A stretch of DNA of 18,729 nucleotides from JAHJRN01 sp043805355 (GTDB lineage Bacteria > Patescibacteriota > Patescibacteriia > 2-12-FULL-60-25). The stretch is taken from contig JAZDIB010000078.1 of assembly GCA_043805355.1 (NCBI GenBank), forward strand, positions 1-18,729. Reading direction: 5' to 3'. Position numbers and translations under genes: made by a program. Below are positions 1 through 6,296 of this stretch, piece by piece. How positions within the stretch are numbered: position 1 is the stretch's first letter; each line of letters starts with the position of its first letter. Below the pieces are notes generated by a model, which was given only the letters and a program-made list of their open reading frames with translations, searched no databases and was not told the DNA's origin.

Positions 1-524
1 AAATCCGTGTACATGACGAAGACGCGGTCCACCGCGGCGTCCATGAACGCGCGGTAGGCCAGCTCCCCCACCGGCCGCGACTTCTCGAACGACGGCGCGT
101 TGGAGATGGCCTCGAAGGCCGCGAGGATGGGATAGCCCGCGCGCTTGATGGCGGATTCCGCGCGCTTGCCGACGGTGACGATGCGGATGTCGGTCTCGGT
201 GCGCGTCGCGAGGAACTCCAGCGTCTTTTTCACGATCTGGCTGTTGAACCCGCCGCAGAGCCCGCGGTCCGCCGACACGACGATGACGAGGCTCGCGAGG
301 GGCGTCGGCCGGCCCGCGAGGAGCGGATGCGTCGCGGGGTCCACCAGACGCCGCACGTCGTCCACGATACGCTTCGCCGTCGAGGAATACGCCCGCGAGG
401 CGGTCGTCATCGAGACGGACCGCCGCATCTTCGCAGCAGCGACAAGCTCCATCGCCTTCGTGATCTTGCGCGTGTTGGCGATGGACCGGATGCGCCGGCG
501 GATGAGTCGTGGGGAGACGGGCAT
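1..524 (-). CDS. atpG: ATP synthase F1 subunit gamma (N-terminal part)
   Basis: This is the central rotor shaft of the F1 motor, which couples rotation of the c-ring to catalysis in the alpha/beta hexamer. Reading the minus strand from the ATG at 524 gives MPVSPRLIRRRIRSIANTRK, followed by ITKAMELVAAAKMRRS, the classic N-terminal helix of gamma subunits. Further on comes the conserved DRGLCGGFN motif. The frame stays open to the window edge, so about 174 residues are visible and the C-terminal helix is missing. The start lies 8 nt downstream of the atpA stop, as expected in the standard H-A-G-D-C gene order, so beta (atpD) and epsilon (atpC) probably follow beyond position 1. I see no good SD in front, which suggests translational coupling to atpA. 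Identification is secure; only the left end is unknown. Confidence 0.96.
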   Translation of the reverse strand, partial: MPVSPRLIRRRIRSIANTRKITKAMELVAAAKMRRSVSMTTASRAYSSTAKRIVDDVRRLVDPATHPLLAGRPTPLASLVIVVSADRGLCGGFNSQIVKKTLEFLATRTETDIRIVTVGKRAESAIKRAGYPILAAFEAISNAPSFEKSRPVGELAYRAFMDAAVDRVFVMYTD

Positions 525-532
525 GGCGGTGA

Positions 533-2083
533 CTATGAGCGCTGAGCGGCGAGCTCGGTCGCGAAGACGTCGTTCCAGGCCTTCAGGGCCTTGTCGAGGG
601 CGGCCGCGACATCCGGATCCAGCACCTTCTTCTCGCGGATGGTCGCGAGCAGGTCAGCGCACTCGTTGTCGAGATGGGCGTGGAACCCGTCTTCCCAGGC
701 GCGCATCCTGTCGAGCGGGATCTCGTCCATGAAGCCCTTCGTCACGGCGTAGAGGACCGCGACCTGGTGTTCGAGCGACATCGGGACGAACTGGCCCTGC
801 TTCAGGACCTCGACGGTGTGGCGTCCGCGCTCGATCTGCTTGCGCGTGCCTTCGTCCAGGTCGGTCGCGAACTGCGCGAACGCCTCCAGCTCGCGGAACT
901 GCGCGAGGTCGAGGCGGATGGGGCCCGCGATTTTCTTCATGGCCTTGGCCTGCGCATCGCCTCCGACGCGCGAGACCGAGAGGCCCACGTTCAGCGCCGG
1001 GCGGATGCCCTTGTAGAAGAGGTCGGACTCGAGGTAGATCTGCCCGTCCGTGATGGAGATGACGTTGGTCGGGATGTAGGCGGACACGTCGCCGGCCTGC
1101 GTCTCGATGATGGGGAGCGCGGTGATGGAGCCGCCGCCGTATTCCATGGTCACGCGGCAGGCGCGCTCGAGCAGGCGGGAGTGGAGATAGAAGACGTCGC
1201 CCGGATAGGCTTCACGTCCCGGCGGCCGTCGCAGGAGGAGCGAGACCTCGCGGTACGCCCAGGCGTGTTTGGAGAGGTCGTCGTACACCACGAGCACGTC
1301 CTTGCCTTGCGCCATGAAGAACTCGCCGATGGCGACGCCGGCGTACGGGGCGATGTATTGAAGCGAGGCCGAGTCGGACGCGCCGGCGAGGACGATGATG
1401 GTGTAGTCCATGGCGCCGGTCTGCTCGAGCTTCGCCACGATCTTGGCGATCTTCGATTCCTTCTGGCCGATGGCGACGTACACGCAGATGACGTCCTGGC
1501 CCTTCTGGTTGATGATGGTATCGATGGCGATGGCGGTCTTGCCGGTCTGGCGATCGCCGATGATGAGCTCACGCTGGCCGCGGCCGATGGGGATCATCGA
1601 GTCGATGGCCTTGATGCCGGTCATGAGCGGCACGTTGACGCGTTCGCGCGACATGACGCCCGGGGCGATCCGCTCGATGGGCATGTCGGTCGTTCCCTTG
1701 AACTCGCCCTTGCCGTCCTTCGGCTGGCCGAGCGGGTCGACGACGCGTCCGATCATCTTCTCGGTCGCCGGGACGGAGAGGATCTTGCCGGTCGCGGTCA
1801 CGGACTGCCCGGCCTTCACCCCGCGGAACGGGCCGAGGATCATCGCGCCGACGCGGTCGCGTTCCAGGTTCAGCGCCACGCCGGTCTCCCCTCCCTCGAA
1901 GCGGAGGAGTTCCATGGAGCGCGCGCCTGCGAGCCCGGCGATGGACGCGATGCCGTCGCCCACGTCGCGGACGATGCCGGCCTCGGTCGCGCGGCTTCCC
2001 GCGTCGAACGATTCGATCTGTTTCCGGAGCTCGTAGGCGATCTTGGCCGCCGCGGTCACGTTCTTGAGTTTCGTGTCAGACAT
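533..2083 (-). CDS. atpA: ATP synthase F1 subunit alpha
   Basis: This is the non-catalytic nucleotide-binding subunit of the F1 hexamer. The 516-residue product has the family's normal length. The P-loop GDRQTGKT lies at residues 176-183. It is followed by the conserved run ending in LLLRRPPGREAYPGDVFYLH, by IETQAGDVSAYIPTNVISIT, and by the signature PALNVGLSVSRVGG, which carries the arginine finger that reaches into the catalytic beta site. The ATG at 2083 overlaps the atpH stop by 8 nt, which supports this start and translational coupling. No frameshift or missing key residue is visible. The long open frames on the opposite strand are codon-bias shadows. Confidence 0.98.
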   Translation of the reverse strand: MSDTKLKNVTAAAKIAYELRKQIESFDAGSRATEAGIVRDVGDGIASIAGLAGARSMELLRFEGGETGVALNLERDRVGAMILGPFRGVKAGQSVTATGKILSVPATEKMIGRVVDPLGQPKDGKGEFKGTTDMPIERIAPGVMSRERVNVPLMTGIKAIDSMIPIGRGQRELIIGDRQTGKTAIAIDTIINQKGQDVICVYVAIGQKESKIAKIVAKLEQTGAMDYTIIVLAGASDSASLQYIAPYAGVAIGEFFMAQGKDVLVVYDDLSKHAWAYREVSLLLRRPPGREAYPGDVFYLHSRLLERACRVTMEYGGGSITALPIIETQAGDVSAYIPTNVISITDGQIYLESDLFYKGIRPALNVGLSVSRVGGDAQAKAMKKIAGPIRLDLAQFRELEAFAQFATDLDEGTRKQIERGRHTVEVLKQGQFVPMSLEHQVAVLYAVTKGFMDEIPLDRMRAWEDGFHAHLDNECADLLATIREKKVLDPDVAAALDKALKAWNDVFATELAAQRS

Positions 2084-2612
2084 AGAGATGTTGGTTCAAT
2101 CGATCCATGGTGCCGCGGACGCTCGTGTCGGTCCGCCAGGCGCCGACCTGCACGATCGCGCCGCCGATGAGTCCCGCGTCCGTCCGTTCGCGCAGGTCCA
2201 CCGTGCCTCCGAAGCGCTTGATGAGCGCCTTCTCGAGCTTCTTCCGTTCGTCCGCGGTCAATCCGCCTGCCGTGGCGACGTCCGCGACGCGATGGCCCGC
2301 GAGCTTCTCCGCCGCCGCGCGGACTTCCGTCACGAACGTGGGGAGGGTCCGGAGCGCGGAGGCCGCCTGGAGGACGAGGAGCGCGTTCAGCACGCAGGGC
2401 TCCACCGTCTTCGCGAGCGCGGCGCGCAACGCATCCTGGCGCCTCACGAGGGGGATAGCGCGCTCCTCCAGGTCGATGAGGAGGTCAGGCCGCGTCGCGA
2501 CCGCGTCGGCGACCAGTATGACGTCCGCCACCGCCTTCGGCACGGTCTTCGCGTCTAACGCGACCGAGACGAGAGCGCGGGCGATGTCCGCCACGTTGCA
2601 GGTCGTCTTCAT
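2076..2612 (-). CDS. atpH: ATP synthase F1 subunit delta
   Basis: This is the stator subunit (OSCP family) that clamps the top of F1 to the b-subunit stalk. The protein has 178 residues, normal for the family. The N-terminal half is a helical bundle rich in Ala and Leu. The C-terminal half carries the diagnostic FGGTVDLRERTDAGLIGG stretch, then a V-x-V-G-x-W-R-x-D-x-S-V-R-G pattern and a final LNQHLYV. The ATG at 2612 lies 2 nt after the atpF stop and the end overlaps atpA, so it sits in a tightly coupled operon. Sequence drift in the N-terminal half is typical of delta subunits; position and the C-terminal motif make the call safe. Confidence 0.95.
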   Translation of the reverse strand: MKTTCNVADIARALVSVALDAKTVPKAVADVILVADAVATRPDLLIDLEERAIPLVRRQDALRAALAKTVEPCVLNALLVLQAASALRTLPTFVTEVRAAAEKLAGHRVADVATAGGLTADERKKLEKALIKRFGGTVDLRERTDAGLIGGAIVQVGAWRTDTSVRGTMDRLNQHLYV

Positions 2613-2614
2613 AA

Positions 2615-3163
2615 TCAGGCGTTCCCCACCTCATCGATGGCCTTGGCCACCAGCCGGGACCGTTCCTTGTCGTCCATGCCCTCCACGACTTTACGCGTCG
2701 CCTGCGTCACGAGCATCGCCACGTCGTTGCGTAGGACCTCGAACGTCGCCTCGCGTTCCTGCGCCATGCGCGTCTTCGCGTCCGCGAGCATCTTCTCGAT
2801 GTCCGACGCGGTCTCCGCGGCCTTGGTCTTGCGCAGGGCCTCCGCCTTGTGCACCGAATCCTCGATGAGGGCGTGCGCCTCGGCGTTGGCCTCGCGGATC
2901 ATGCGGACGCGTTCGGCGTCGATTTCCGTGAGCCGCGTCGTCGCCTGCTTCGCGAAGTCGAGCCCGTCCTGGATCTTCTTCGTGCGTTCGTCCATCGTGC
3001 GCATCAGCGGCGCGTAGACCCACTTCCACATCACGAAGAGCAGCACGCTGAAGTTGAAGAGCTGCGCGATGAGCAGTTTGGCGTTGATGCCGAGGGCCCC
3101 GATGCCTCCGGAGGCTTCGGCGACCTGGGCGACGCCCGCTGCGGTCTGTACGGTTTCGGTCAT
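2615..3163 (-). CDS. atpF: ATP synthase Fo subunit b
   Basis: This is the peripheral stalk subunit that holds F1 stationary against the rotating c-ring. The 182-residue protein begins with a polar, Ala/Gly-rich stretch of about 28 residues. One membrane helix follows (about residues 29-50, LLIAQLFNFSVLLFVMWKW), then a long charged helix beginning VYAPLMRTMDERTKKIQDGL, typical of the dimeric right-handed coiled coil. Only one b-type gene is seen, so the stalk is probably a homodimer. The start at 3163 has no obvious SD. Upstream, a 96-nt gap containing a long palindrome separates it from atpE, the widest gap in the operon. The C-terminus runs to within 2 nt of atpH. Confidence 0.95.
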   Translation of the reverse strand: MTETVQTAAGVAQVAEASGGIGALGINAKLLIAQLFNFSVLLFVMWKWVYAPLMRTMDERTKKIQDGLDFAKQATTRLTEIDAERVRMIREANAEAHALIEDSVHKAEALRKTKAAETASDIEKMLADAKTRMAQEREATFEVLRNDVAMLVTQATRKVVEGMDDKERSRLVAKAIDEVGNA

Positions 3164-3205
3164 AGAGGCGAGGACCGTCGGCCCTCAATCCCGACCCCAC
3201 CCGGA

Positions 3206-3229
3206 CCCCTCCTTTCGCGAAAGGAGGGG
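3206..3229. repeat. Perfect 24-bp palindrome in the atpE-atpF gap
   Basis: The left arm CCCCTCCTTTCG (3206-3217) is the exact reverse complement of the right arm (3218-3229). A second, outer stem of 8 bp (TCCCGACC at 3189-3196 with GGTCGGGA at 3232-3239) encloses it, giving a nested hairpin covering 3189-3239. There is no T-run after it, so it is not a standard intrinsic terminator. It resembles a dispersed intergenic palindrome (REP-like). On the mRNA it would sit directly 3' of atpE and could affect the stability of the c-subunit message; that role is inferred. Confidence 0.8.
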
Positions 3230-3259
3230 CAGGTCGGGACGGTCAGAAGGCCGGTCGGG

Positions 3260-3478
3260 TCAGAGCGTGAAGACGACGACCAGCGCGTAGATGGCGATGG
3301 CTTCCGCGAAGGCGGCGCCGAGCAGCATCGGGACGAACAGCTTGCTCTGCGCTTCCGGGTTGCGGCCGATGGCCTCCATGGCCTTCGACACGATCATGCC
3401 GATGGCGAGGGCCGGGAACATGCCGCCGATGGCGATGGCCCCGGCCTTCGCGAGGAACTTGATGGATTCTGCGTCCAT
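3260..3478 (-). CDS. atpE: ATP synthase Fo subunit c
   Basis: This proteolipid forms the ion-translocating ring of Fo. The ATG at 3478 gives MDAESIKFLAKAGAIAIGGM and a total of 72 residues, a normal size. An in-frame extension further upstream is not needed. There are two membrane helices (about 8-32 and 47-70) joined by the polar loop RNPEAQ (39-44). The ion-binding carboxylate is Glu59 in GAAFAEAIAIYALVVVF. The residue after it is Ala, not the Ser/Thr usual in sodium-binding rings, so proton coupling is more likely (inference). The first helix has FPALAIG in place of a full GxGxGxG repeat. No SD is evident. The gene is 40 nt from atpB and 96 nt from atpF. Confidence 0.96.
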   Translation of the reverse strand: MDAESIKFLAKAGAIAIGGMFPALAIGMIVSKAMEAIGRNPEAQSKLFVPMLLGAAFAEAIAIYALVVVFTL

Positions 3479-3518
3479 ATGGGTAATGAGGAATGAAGAG
3501 TCGTATGAATGAGTGATG

Positions 3519-4358
3519 TCAGGCCGCGACGGCGTGCTGGCGTTCGTGCTTCGCATGCTCCTCCTCGACGCCATGCGGCTTCGACGTCGCCACCGTGAGG
3601 TAGACGAGCGTCAGCAGCGCGAAGACCGTCGCCTGCACGATGCCGACGATGAGCTCGAGCGCCATGAAGGGCAAGGGAAGCGCGAACGCGAAGAGCCCGG
3701 CGATGACCGTGATGAGCACCTCGCCGGCGAAGATGTTCCCGAACAGCCGCAACGAGAGCGAGACGATCTTCGCGACCTCGGAGAAGAGCTCGATGAACCC
3801 GACGAGGAATTCCACGATGCCGATCATGATCTTGGTCGGGTTCAGCGAGATGACGGCCTTCCAGAGCGTGCCGAGCTGGATGAACTTGTTCCAGTGCACG
3901 AAGAAGCCGAGCGTCACGATGCCGAACGCGTGCGACGCGACGACCGAGAGCGCGGCGATGGCGAGCGTCAGGTTGAGGTCGCTCGCGGCCGGGCGCAGGA
4001 TGGGCACGAGCTCGAGCTCGCCGTGCACCATCTCCCAGACGCCGATGGACCCGGTCCCGGGCAGGAGCCCCATCCAGTTGGACACGAGCACGAACAGGAA
4101 GATGGTCGCGACGAGCGGCATGAAGCGTCGGGACTTCGCGCGGTCGTTTGTCACGTTATCGAAATAGCCGAGCAAAAACTCCAGGGTCGCCTCGACGGCG
4201 CTCTGGAGCCTGCCCGGCACGTCCTTCACGTTGCGTTTCACGAGATACGCCACCCCGATGAACAGCAGGACGGCGATGGTCGAGTTGATGTACGAATTCG
4301 TCACCGGGAACGATCCGATGCGGAAGATGGTTTCGGCGGCGAGCGGGGGGATGGTCAT
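3519..4358 (-). CDS. atpB: ATP synthase Fo subunit a
   Basis: This is the stator membrane subunit that forms the two ion half-channels against the c-ring. The protein has 279 residues and several hydrophobic helices. Conserved landmarks are SNWMGLLPG near residues 93-101, RPAASDLNLTLAIA near 122-135, and LSLRLFGNIFAGEVL near 201-215, in which Arg204 is the essential arginine (equivalent to E. coli Arg210). The C-terminal tail is rich in His and Glu (PHGVEEEHAKHERQHAVAA). Its ATG lies 1 nt after the stop of the upstream small gene (TGA-C-ATG), so translation is probably coupled. No defects are seen. Confidence 0.97.
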   Translation of the reverse strand: MTIPPLAAETIFRIGSFPVTNSYINSTIAVLLFIGVAYLVKRNVKDVPGRLQSAVEATLEFLLGYFDNVTNDRAKSRRFMPLVATIFLFVLVSNWMGLLPGTGSIGVWEMVHGELELVPILRPAASDLNLTLAIAALSVVASHAFGIVTLGFFVHWNKFIQLGTLWKAVISLNPTKIMIGIVEFLVGFIELFSEVAKIVSLSLRLFGNIFAGEVLITVIAGLFAFALPLPFMALELIVGIVQATVFALLTLVYLTVATSKPHGVEEEHAKHERQHAVAA

Positions 4359-4359
4359 G

Positions 4360-4596
4360 TCAGAGCTGCGTCACGATGCGTCGGCCCTTGCGCACCACGA
4401 GGATGCCGGAGACGCCGAGGGCCACGAAGAGACCGAGGATGATGAAGAGGGGCGACGTCCCGAACCGCGTATCCAGCCAGCGGCCGGCGAGCGCGGCGAG
4501 GACGGTTGGGACCGCGACGGCGACCCCGATCTCCCACACGATACCGAGCGCCATCCAGGCGCTCGTTGTCTTCTTGTCATCCTCAAGTGCTTCCAT
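4360..4596 (-). CDS. AtpZ/AtpI-family small membrane protein, first gene of atp operon
   Basis: The 78-residue protein has two predicted membrane helices (about residues 15-37 and 47-69) separated by the short loop RWLDTRFGTSP, ending in a basic tail (RKGRRIVTQL). This layout, and its place directly before subunit a, fits the AtpZ/ATPase_gene1 family (related to AtpI), linked to c-ring assembly or divalent-cation handling. It is too short for a four-helix AtpI, hence no symbol. The ATG at 4596 has no SD. The operon's -10 box ends only 12 nt upstream, so its mRNA should have a leader of about 5-6 nt. Exact role is inferred from family and position. Confidence 0.85.
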   Translation of the reverse strand: MEALEDDKKTTSAWMALGIVWEIGVAVAVPTVLAALAGRWLDTRFGTSPLFIILGLFVALGVSGILVVRKGRRIVTQL

Positions 4597-4608
4597 AAAG
4601 GCGCCAAG

Positions 4609-4637
4609 AGTTTAGACCCGTTCAGGGATTCCGTCAA
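4609..4637 (-). promoter_or_regulatory. Promoter of the atp operon
   Basis: On the minus strand TTGACG (4637-4632), exactly 17 bp, then TAAACT (4614-4609). The predicted transcription start is near 4602, about 6 nt before the ATG at 4596, so the first gene would be almost leaderless. Confidence 0.75.
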
Positions 4638-4644
4638 TGGTGTA

Positions 4645-4675
4645 CAAAAAAGCGCCTTCCCTCGGGTCGACGCTT
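4645..4675 (-). terminator. Probable intrinsic terminator after the small cysteine-rich gene
   Basis: Minus-strand AAGCG (4675-4671) pairs with CGCTT (4653-4649), with an inner CC/GG pair and a symmetrical internal loop, followed by a run of six T (4650-4645). The stem is imperfect, so strength is uncertain, but it sits between a stop codon and the next promoter. Confidence 0.5.
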
Positions 4676-4696
4676 GAGACGATGTGATCGCGACGG

Positions 4697-4933
4697 TCAT
4701 GCCGCGTCGGATCTGGTGGGCGGTTGCTCGTCGAACAGTGCGGCGAGCTCTTCGGGCAATGGGAGCCCCGGTTCGGATGGGCGTTCCTCAATTTGACGAG
4801 TCCGCGAATGCGCAGGACGCTGGCTCGCGGGCTGGAGCCGTTCGAGGTCGTCGTTGCATTTTTGCGAGCAGGTCTCGAATTCGTCCCCAGCCGTGTCGGG
4901 GTAGACTTTGCCGCATACGCAGCAGACGAGCAT
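4697..4933 (-). CDS. Small cysteine-rich, probable zinc-binding protein, unknown function
   Basis: The 78-residue protein starts at the ATG at 4933, chosen because a strong SD (GGAGGAGGG) lies just upstream; the longer open frame extends through a promoter and terminator and is not used. The N-terminus MLVCCVCGKVYPDTAG and the later TCSQKC place cysteines at 4, 5, 7, 22 and 26, giving a C-x2-C ... C-x3-C arrangement that suggests one zinc-ribbon-like site. The rest is polar with an acidic tail (LPEELAALFDEQPP). It has its own promoter and probable terminator and lies between the atp operon and two duplicated membrane-protein genes. I do not recognise a family; zinc binding is inferred from spacing. 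Confidence 0.75.
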   Translation of the reverse strand: MLVCCVCGKVYPDTAGDEFETCSQKCNDDLERLQPASQRPAHSRTRQIEERPSEPGLPLPEELAALFDEQPPTRSDAA

Positions 4934-4984
4934 GGTTCCCTCCTCCGTCCGTGTTGTTCGTTGCGAAGCAGAAAGAGCGTCTCC

Positions 4985-5013
4985 TATATACCGTCCATCG
5001 ACAGATGCGTCAA
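4985..5013 (-). promoter_or_regulatory. Promoter of the small cysteine-rich gene
   Basis: Minus strand TTGACG (5013-5008), 17-bp spacer, TATATA (4990-4985). The -35 box begins inside the T-rich tail of the terminator of the upstream gene, so terminator and promoter are fused. The predicted leader is about 45 nt and contains the SD GGAGGAGGG. Confidence 0.8.
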
Positions 5014-5040
5014 ACGAAAACGACCGCCGAGAGGCGATCG
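5012..5040 (-). terminator. Intrinsic terminator of the 195-residue membrane protein gene
   Basis: Minus-strand CGATCGCC (5040-5033), loop TCTC, GGCGGTCG (5028-5021): an 8-bp stem with one G-T pair, followed by TTTTCGTTT. A related hairpin ends the neighbouring paralogue at 5740-5765. Confidence 0.85.
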
Positions 5041-5046
5041 CTGAGG

Positions 5047-5060
5047 ACCGGAGGTGAGGA
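5047..5060. repeat. Inverted-repeat arm in the 3' UTR, complementary to the SD leader of the same gene
   Basis: ACCGGAGGTGAGGA on the plus strand here is the exact reverse complement of TCCTCACCTCCGGT at 5664-5677, the SD region of the gene at 5070-5657. In mRNA sense this stretch reads TCCTCACCTCCGGT and could pair over 14 nt with the SD. The paralogue has the same arrangement over 10 nt. Confidence 0.8.
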
Positions 5061-5069
5061 GGTGTGACG

Positions 5070-5657
5070 TCAGTGGACGCGTTTTTCGTCGTGTCGGTCA
5101 ATCGCCTCGTCGTCCGTGGGCGGAGTGAGGATCTCCTCGACCTCGATCTCGGCTTCGAGGATGCGGATGCGTTCCTCATCGCGTTGATGTTCTGCCTTGA
5201 GCGTCTCCAGCGCCCTGAATTTGGCTTCGACCACGTCCGCTCCGTGTTCCGGTTTCGTCGGACGACGTGAAGCTGGTCGGAAGCCACGCGTGAAAATCAC
5301 CGCGAGCCCGTAGAGCAGGGTGATCGCCATCGGGATTGCGTTGATGACGAACTTGAACGGCCACAGCAACGCGACGGCAGCCAGATAGGTTTCACGTTGT
5401 TCTTCGCAAAGCGCAACGTGTAGAGGGAGATTATTTTGGTACTCATCCTCACTCGCCTTGAATGCCGCCTGACGCTCATTGAACGCCATACCGTCGTATT
5501 CCATGAGGCGGAACGGAAAAAGGAATCGCGCCAGGAAATTAGCGACCCAGCTCTTCGTCCACTCCTGGTGCCACGTCCACCACGAGACGGTTCCGATGAC
5601 GCGACCGATCAGGAAGTACGAAACGAGTCCGACGAAGCCGTACAGCAGGTAGTGCAT
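5070..5657 (-). CDS. Orphan membrane protein with C-terminal coiled coil (paralogue A)
   Basis: The product has 195 residues. Helix 1 (about 3-24) runs into the motif GRVIGTVSWWTW at 18-29. A polar middle follows (50-90), then a second membrane helix (about 93-122, containing LLWPFKF) and a charged Glu/Lys/Arg-rich segment (141-176) likely to form a coiled coil. The ATG at 5657 is supported by GGAGGTGAGG just upstream. The gene at 5802-6230 is a diverged paralogue sharing the TVSWWxW motif, the FP after helix 1 and the WP in helix 2; promoter, leader and terminator are also related, so the whole unit was duplicated. I recognise no family. It may sit in the cytoplasmic membrane with the coiled coil as a partner-binding arm (inference). 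Confidence 0.8.
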   Translation of the reverse strand: MHYLLYGFVGLVSYFLIGRVIGTVSWWTWHQEWTKSWVANFLARFLFPFRLMEYDGMAFNERQAAFKASEDEYQNNLPLHVALCEEQRETYLAAVALLWPFKFVINAIPMAITLLYGLAVIFTRGFRPASRRPTKPEHGADVVEAKFRALETLKAEHQRDEERIRILEAEIEVEEILTPPTDDEAIDRHDEKRVH

Positions 5658-5663
5658 GTGTTT

Positions 5664-5677
5664 TCCTCACCTCCGGT
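5664..5677. repeat. SD-containing inverted-repeat arm, paralogue A leader
   Basis: On the minus strand this reads ACCGGAGGTGAGGA and contains the SD (GGAGG and GAGG) for the ATG at 5657. It is perfectly complementary to the 3' UTR stretch at 5047-5060. Confidence 0.8.
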
Positions 5678-5696
5678 TGTCGAAGAACGATATTCG

Positions 5697-5725
5697 AAAC
5701 TAGCACGTTTTTTCAGGTATGTAAA
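5697..5725 (-). promoter_or_regulatory. Promoter of paralogue A
   Basis: Minus strand TTTACA (5725-5720), 17-bp spacer, TAGTTT (5702-5697). The -10 is weak alone but aligns with the -10 of paralogue B relative to a conserved leader (TTCGAATATCGTTCTTCGAC here, TTCCGAATCCCGTTCCTCGA in B). Confidence 0.65.
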
Positions 5726-5739
5726 TCCCCCGCTGAACG

Positions 5740-5765
5740 AAAAACGACCGCCCGAGGAGCGATCG
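5740..5765 (-). terminator. Intrinsic terminator of paralogue B
   Basis: Minus-strand CGATCGC (5765-5759), 7-nt loop, GCGGTCG (5751-5745), then TTTTTCGTT. It is homologous to the terminator at 5012-5040. Confidence 0.85.
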
Positions 5766-5772
5766 TGGGAGG

Positions 5773-5782
5773 ACCGGAGGTG
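5773..5782. repeat. 3' UTR inverted-repeat arm of paralogue B
   Basis: ACCGGAGGTG on the plus strand is the reverse complement of CACCTCCGGT at 6235-6244, the SD region of the gene at 5802-6230. It lies between that gene's stop and its terminator, as in paralogue A. Confidence 0.75.
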
Positions 5783-5801
5783 TGGAGGCGTCGCATCCGC
5801 G

Positions 5802-6230
5802 TCACGCCACATCGACCTGTCGCCGGACGCGGCAGGGACCGTTCCGACCACGCGCCTTGCGACGGCGTCGTTTTTTCCGTTGGGGCTTCAGCGCTGCGGA
5901 CAACGCGATGCCGATAAGGAGCACGATACTGATGAGGAGATGAATCGGCCAGAAGAAGCAGATCATCCCATGGTAGACCGAATGCCGTTCCGACTCGCCG
6001 TGGCCGGCGAGCCCGGTGAATTCGCTGACATGGAACGGAACGGGCCAGAGCGCCGCGTCCCGCTCGTCAGGTTGCAGGTTCTTCAGGCGGGACCGTGGGA
6101 ACAGGACATAAGCGAGGAGCGAGGTCGTCGTCCGGTCCCACGCCTGCGCCCAAACCCACCACGACACGGTCGCGACGATGTCGCCGATGACCAGGTAGCC
6201 GAGGATCGAGAGCAGGATGACTGCAATCAC
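5802..6230 (-). CDS. Orphan membrane protein (paralogue B)
   Basis: The product has 142 residues and starts with GTG at 6230, placed 6 nt after a strong SD (CCGGAGGTG). Helix 1 (about 2-22) leads into GDIVATVSWWVW (16-27), matching paralogue A. A polar middle segment (47-86) is followed by helix 2 (about 88-113, with CFFWPIHLL). The C-terminus is very basic (QRKKRRRRKARGR) and lacks the coiled coil of A. The positive tail suggests cytoplasmic placement of the C-terminus. It has its own promoter and terminator. I cannot assign a family; a membrane scaffold or accessory role is only speculation. Confidence 0.75.
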   Translation of the reverse strand: MIAVILLSILGYLVIGDIVATVSWWVWAQAWDRTTTSLLAYVLFPRSRLKNLQPDERDAALWPVPFHVSEFTGLAGHGESERHSVYHGMICFFWPIHLLISIVLLIGIALSAALKPQRKKRRRRKARGRNGPCRVRRQVDVA

Positions 6231-6234
6231 GCTT

Positions 6235-6244
6235 CACCTCCGGT
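6235..6244. repeat. SD-containing inverted-repeat arm, paralogue B leader
   Basis: On the minus strand it reads ACCGGAGGTG and contains the SD for the GTG at 6230. It is perfectly complementary to 5773-5782 in the 3' UTR of the same gene. Confidence 0.75.
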
Positions 6245-6262
6245 TTTCGAGGAACGGGATTC

Positions 6263-6291
6263 GGAATACCAAAAAATCCGAAGGGAGTCAA
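6263..6291 (-). promoter_or_regulatory. Promoter of paralogue B
   Basis: Minus strand TTGACT (6291-6286), 17-bp spacer, TATTCC (6268-6263), starting 6 bp after the tatD stop. The predicted leader is about 26 nt and carries the SD. Confidence 0.7.
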
Positions 6292-6296
6292 TTCTC

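Noticed and set aside
674..2170. Long plus-strand open frame opposite atpA and atpH
   Set aside because: Composition is dominated by Arg, Asp, Gly and His as expected for the antisense of GC-biased codons; atpA on the other strand is unambiguous.
5064..5270. Plus-strand small frame (GTG) preceded by GGAGGTGAGGAGG
   Set aside because: The SD-like purines are explained by the inverted-repeat arm of the minus-strand cassette; the frame is antisense to paralogue A and no promoter is seen.
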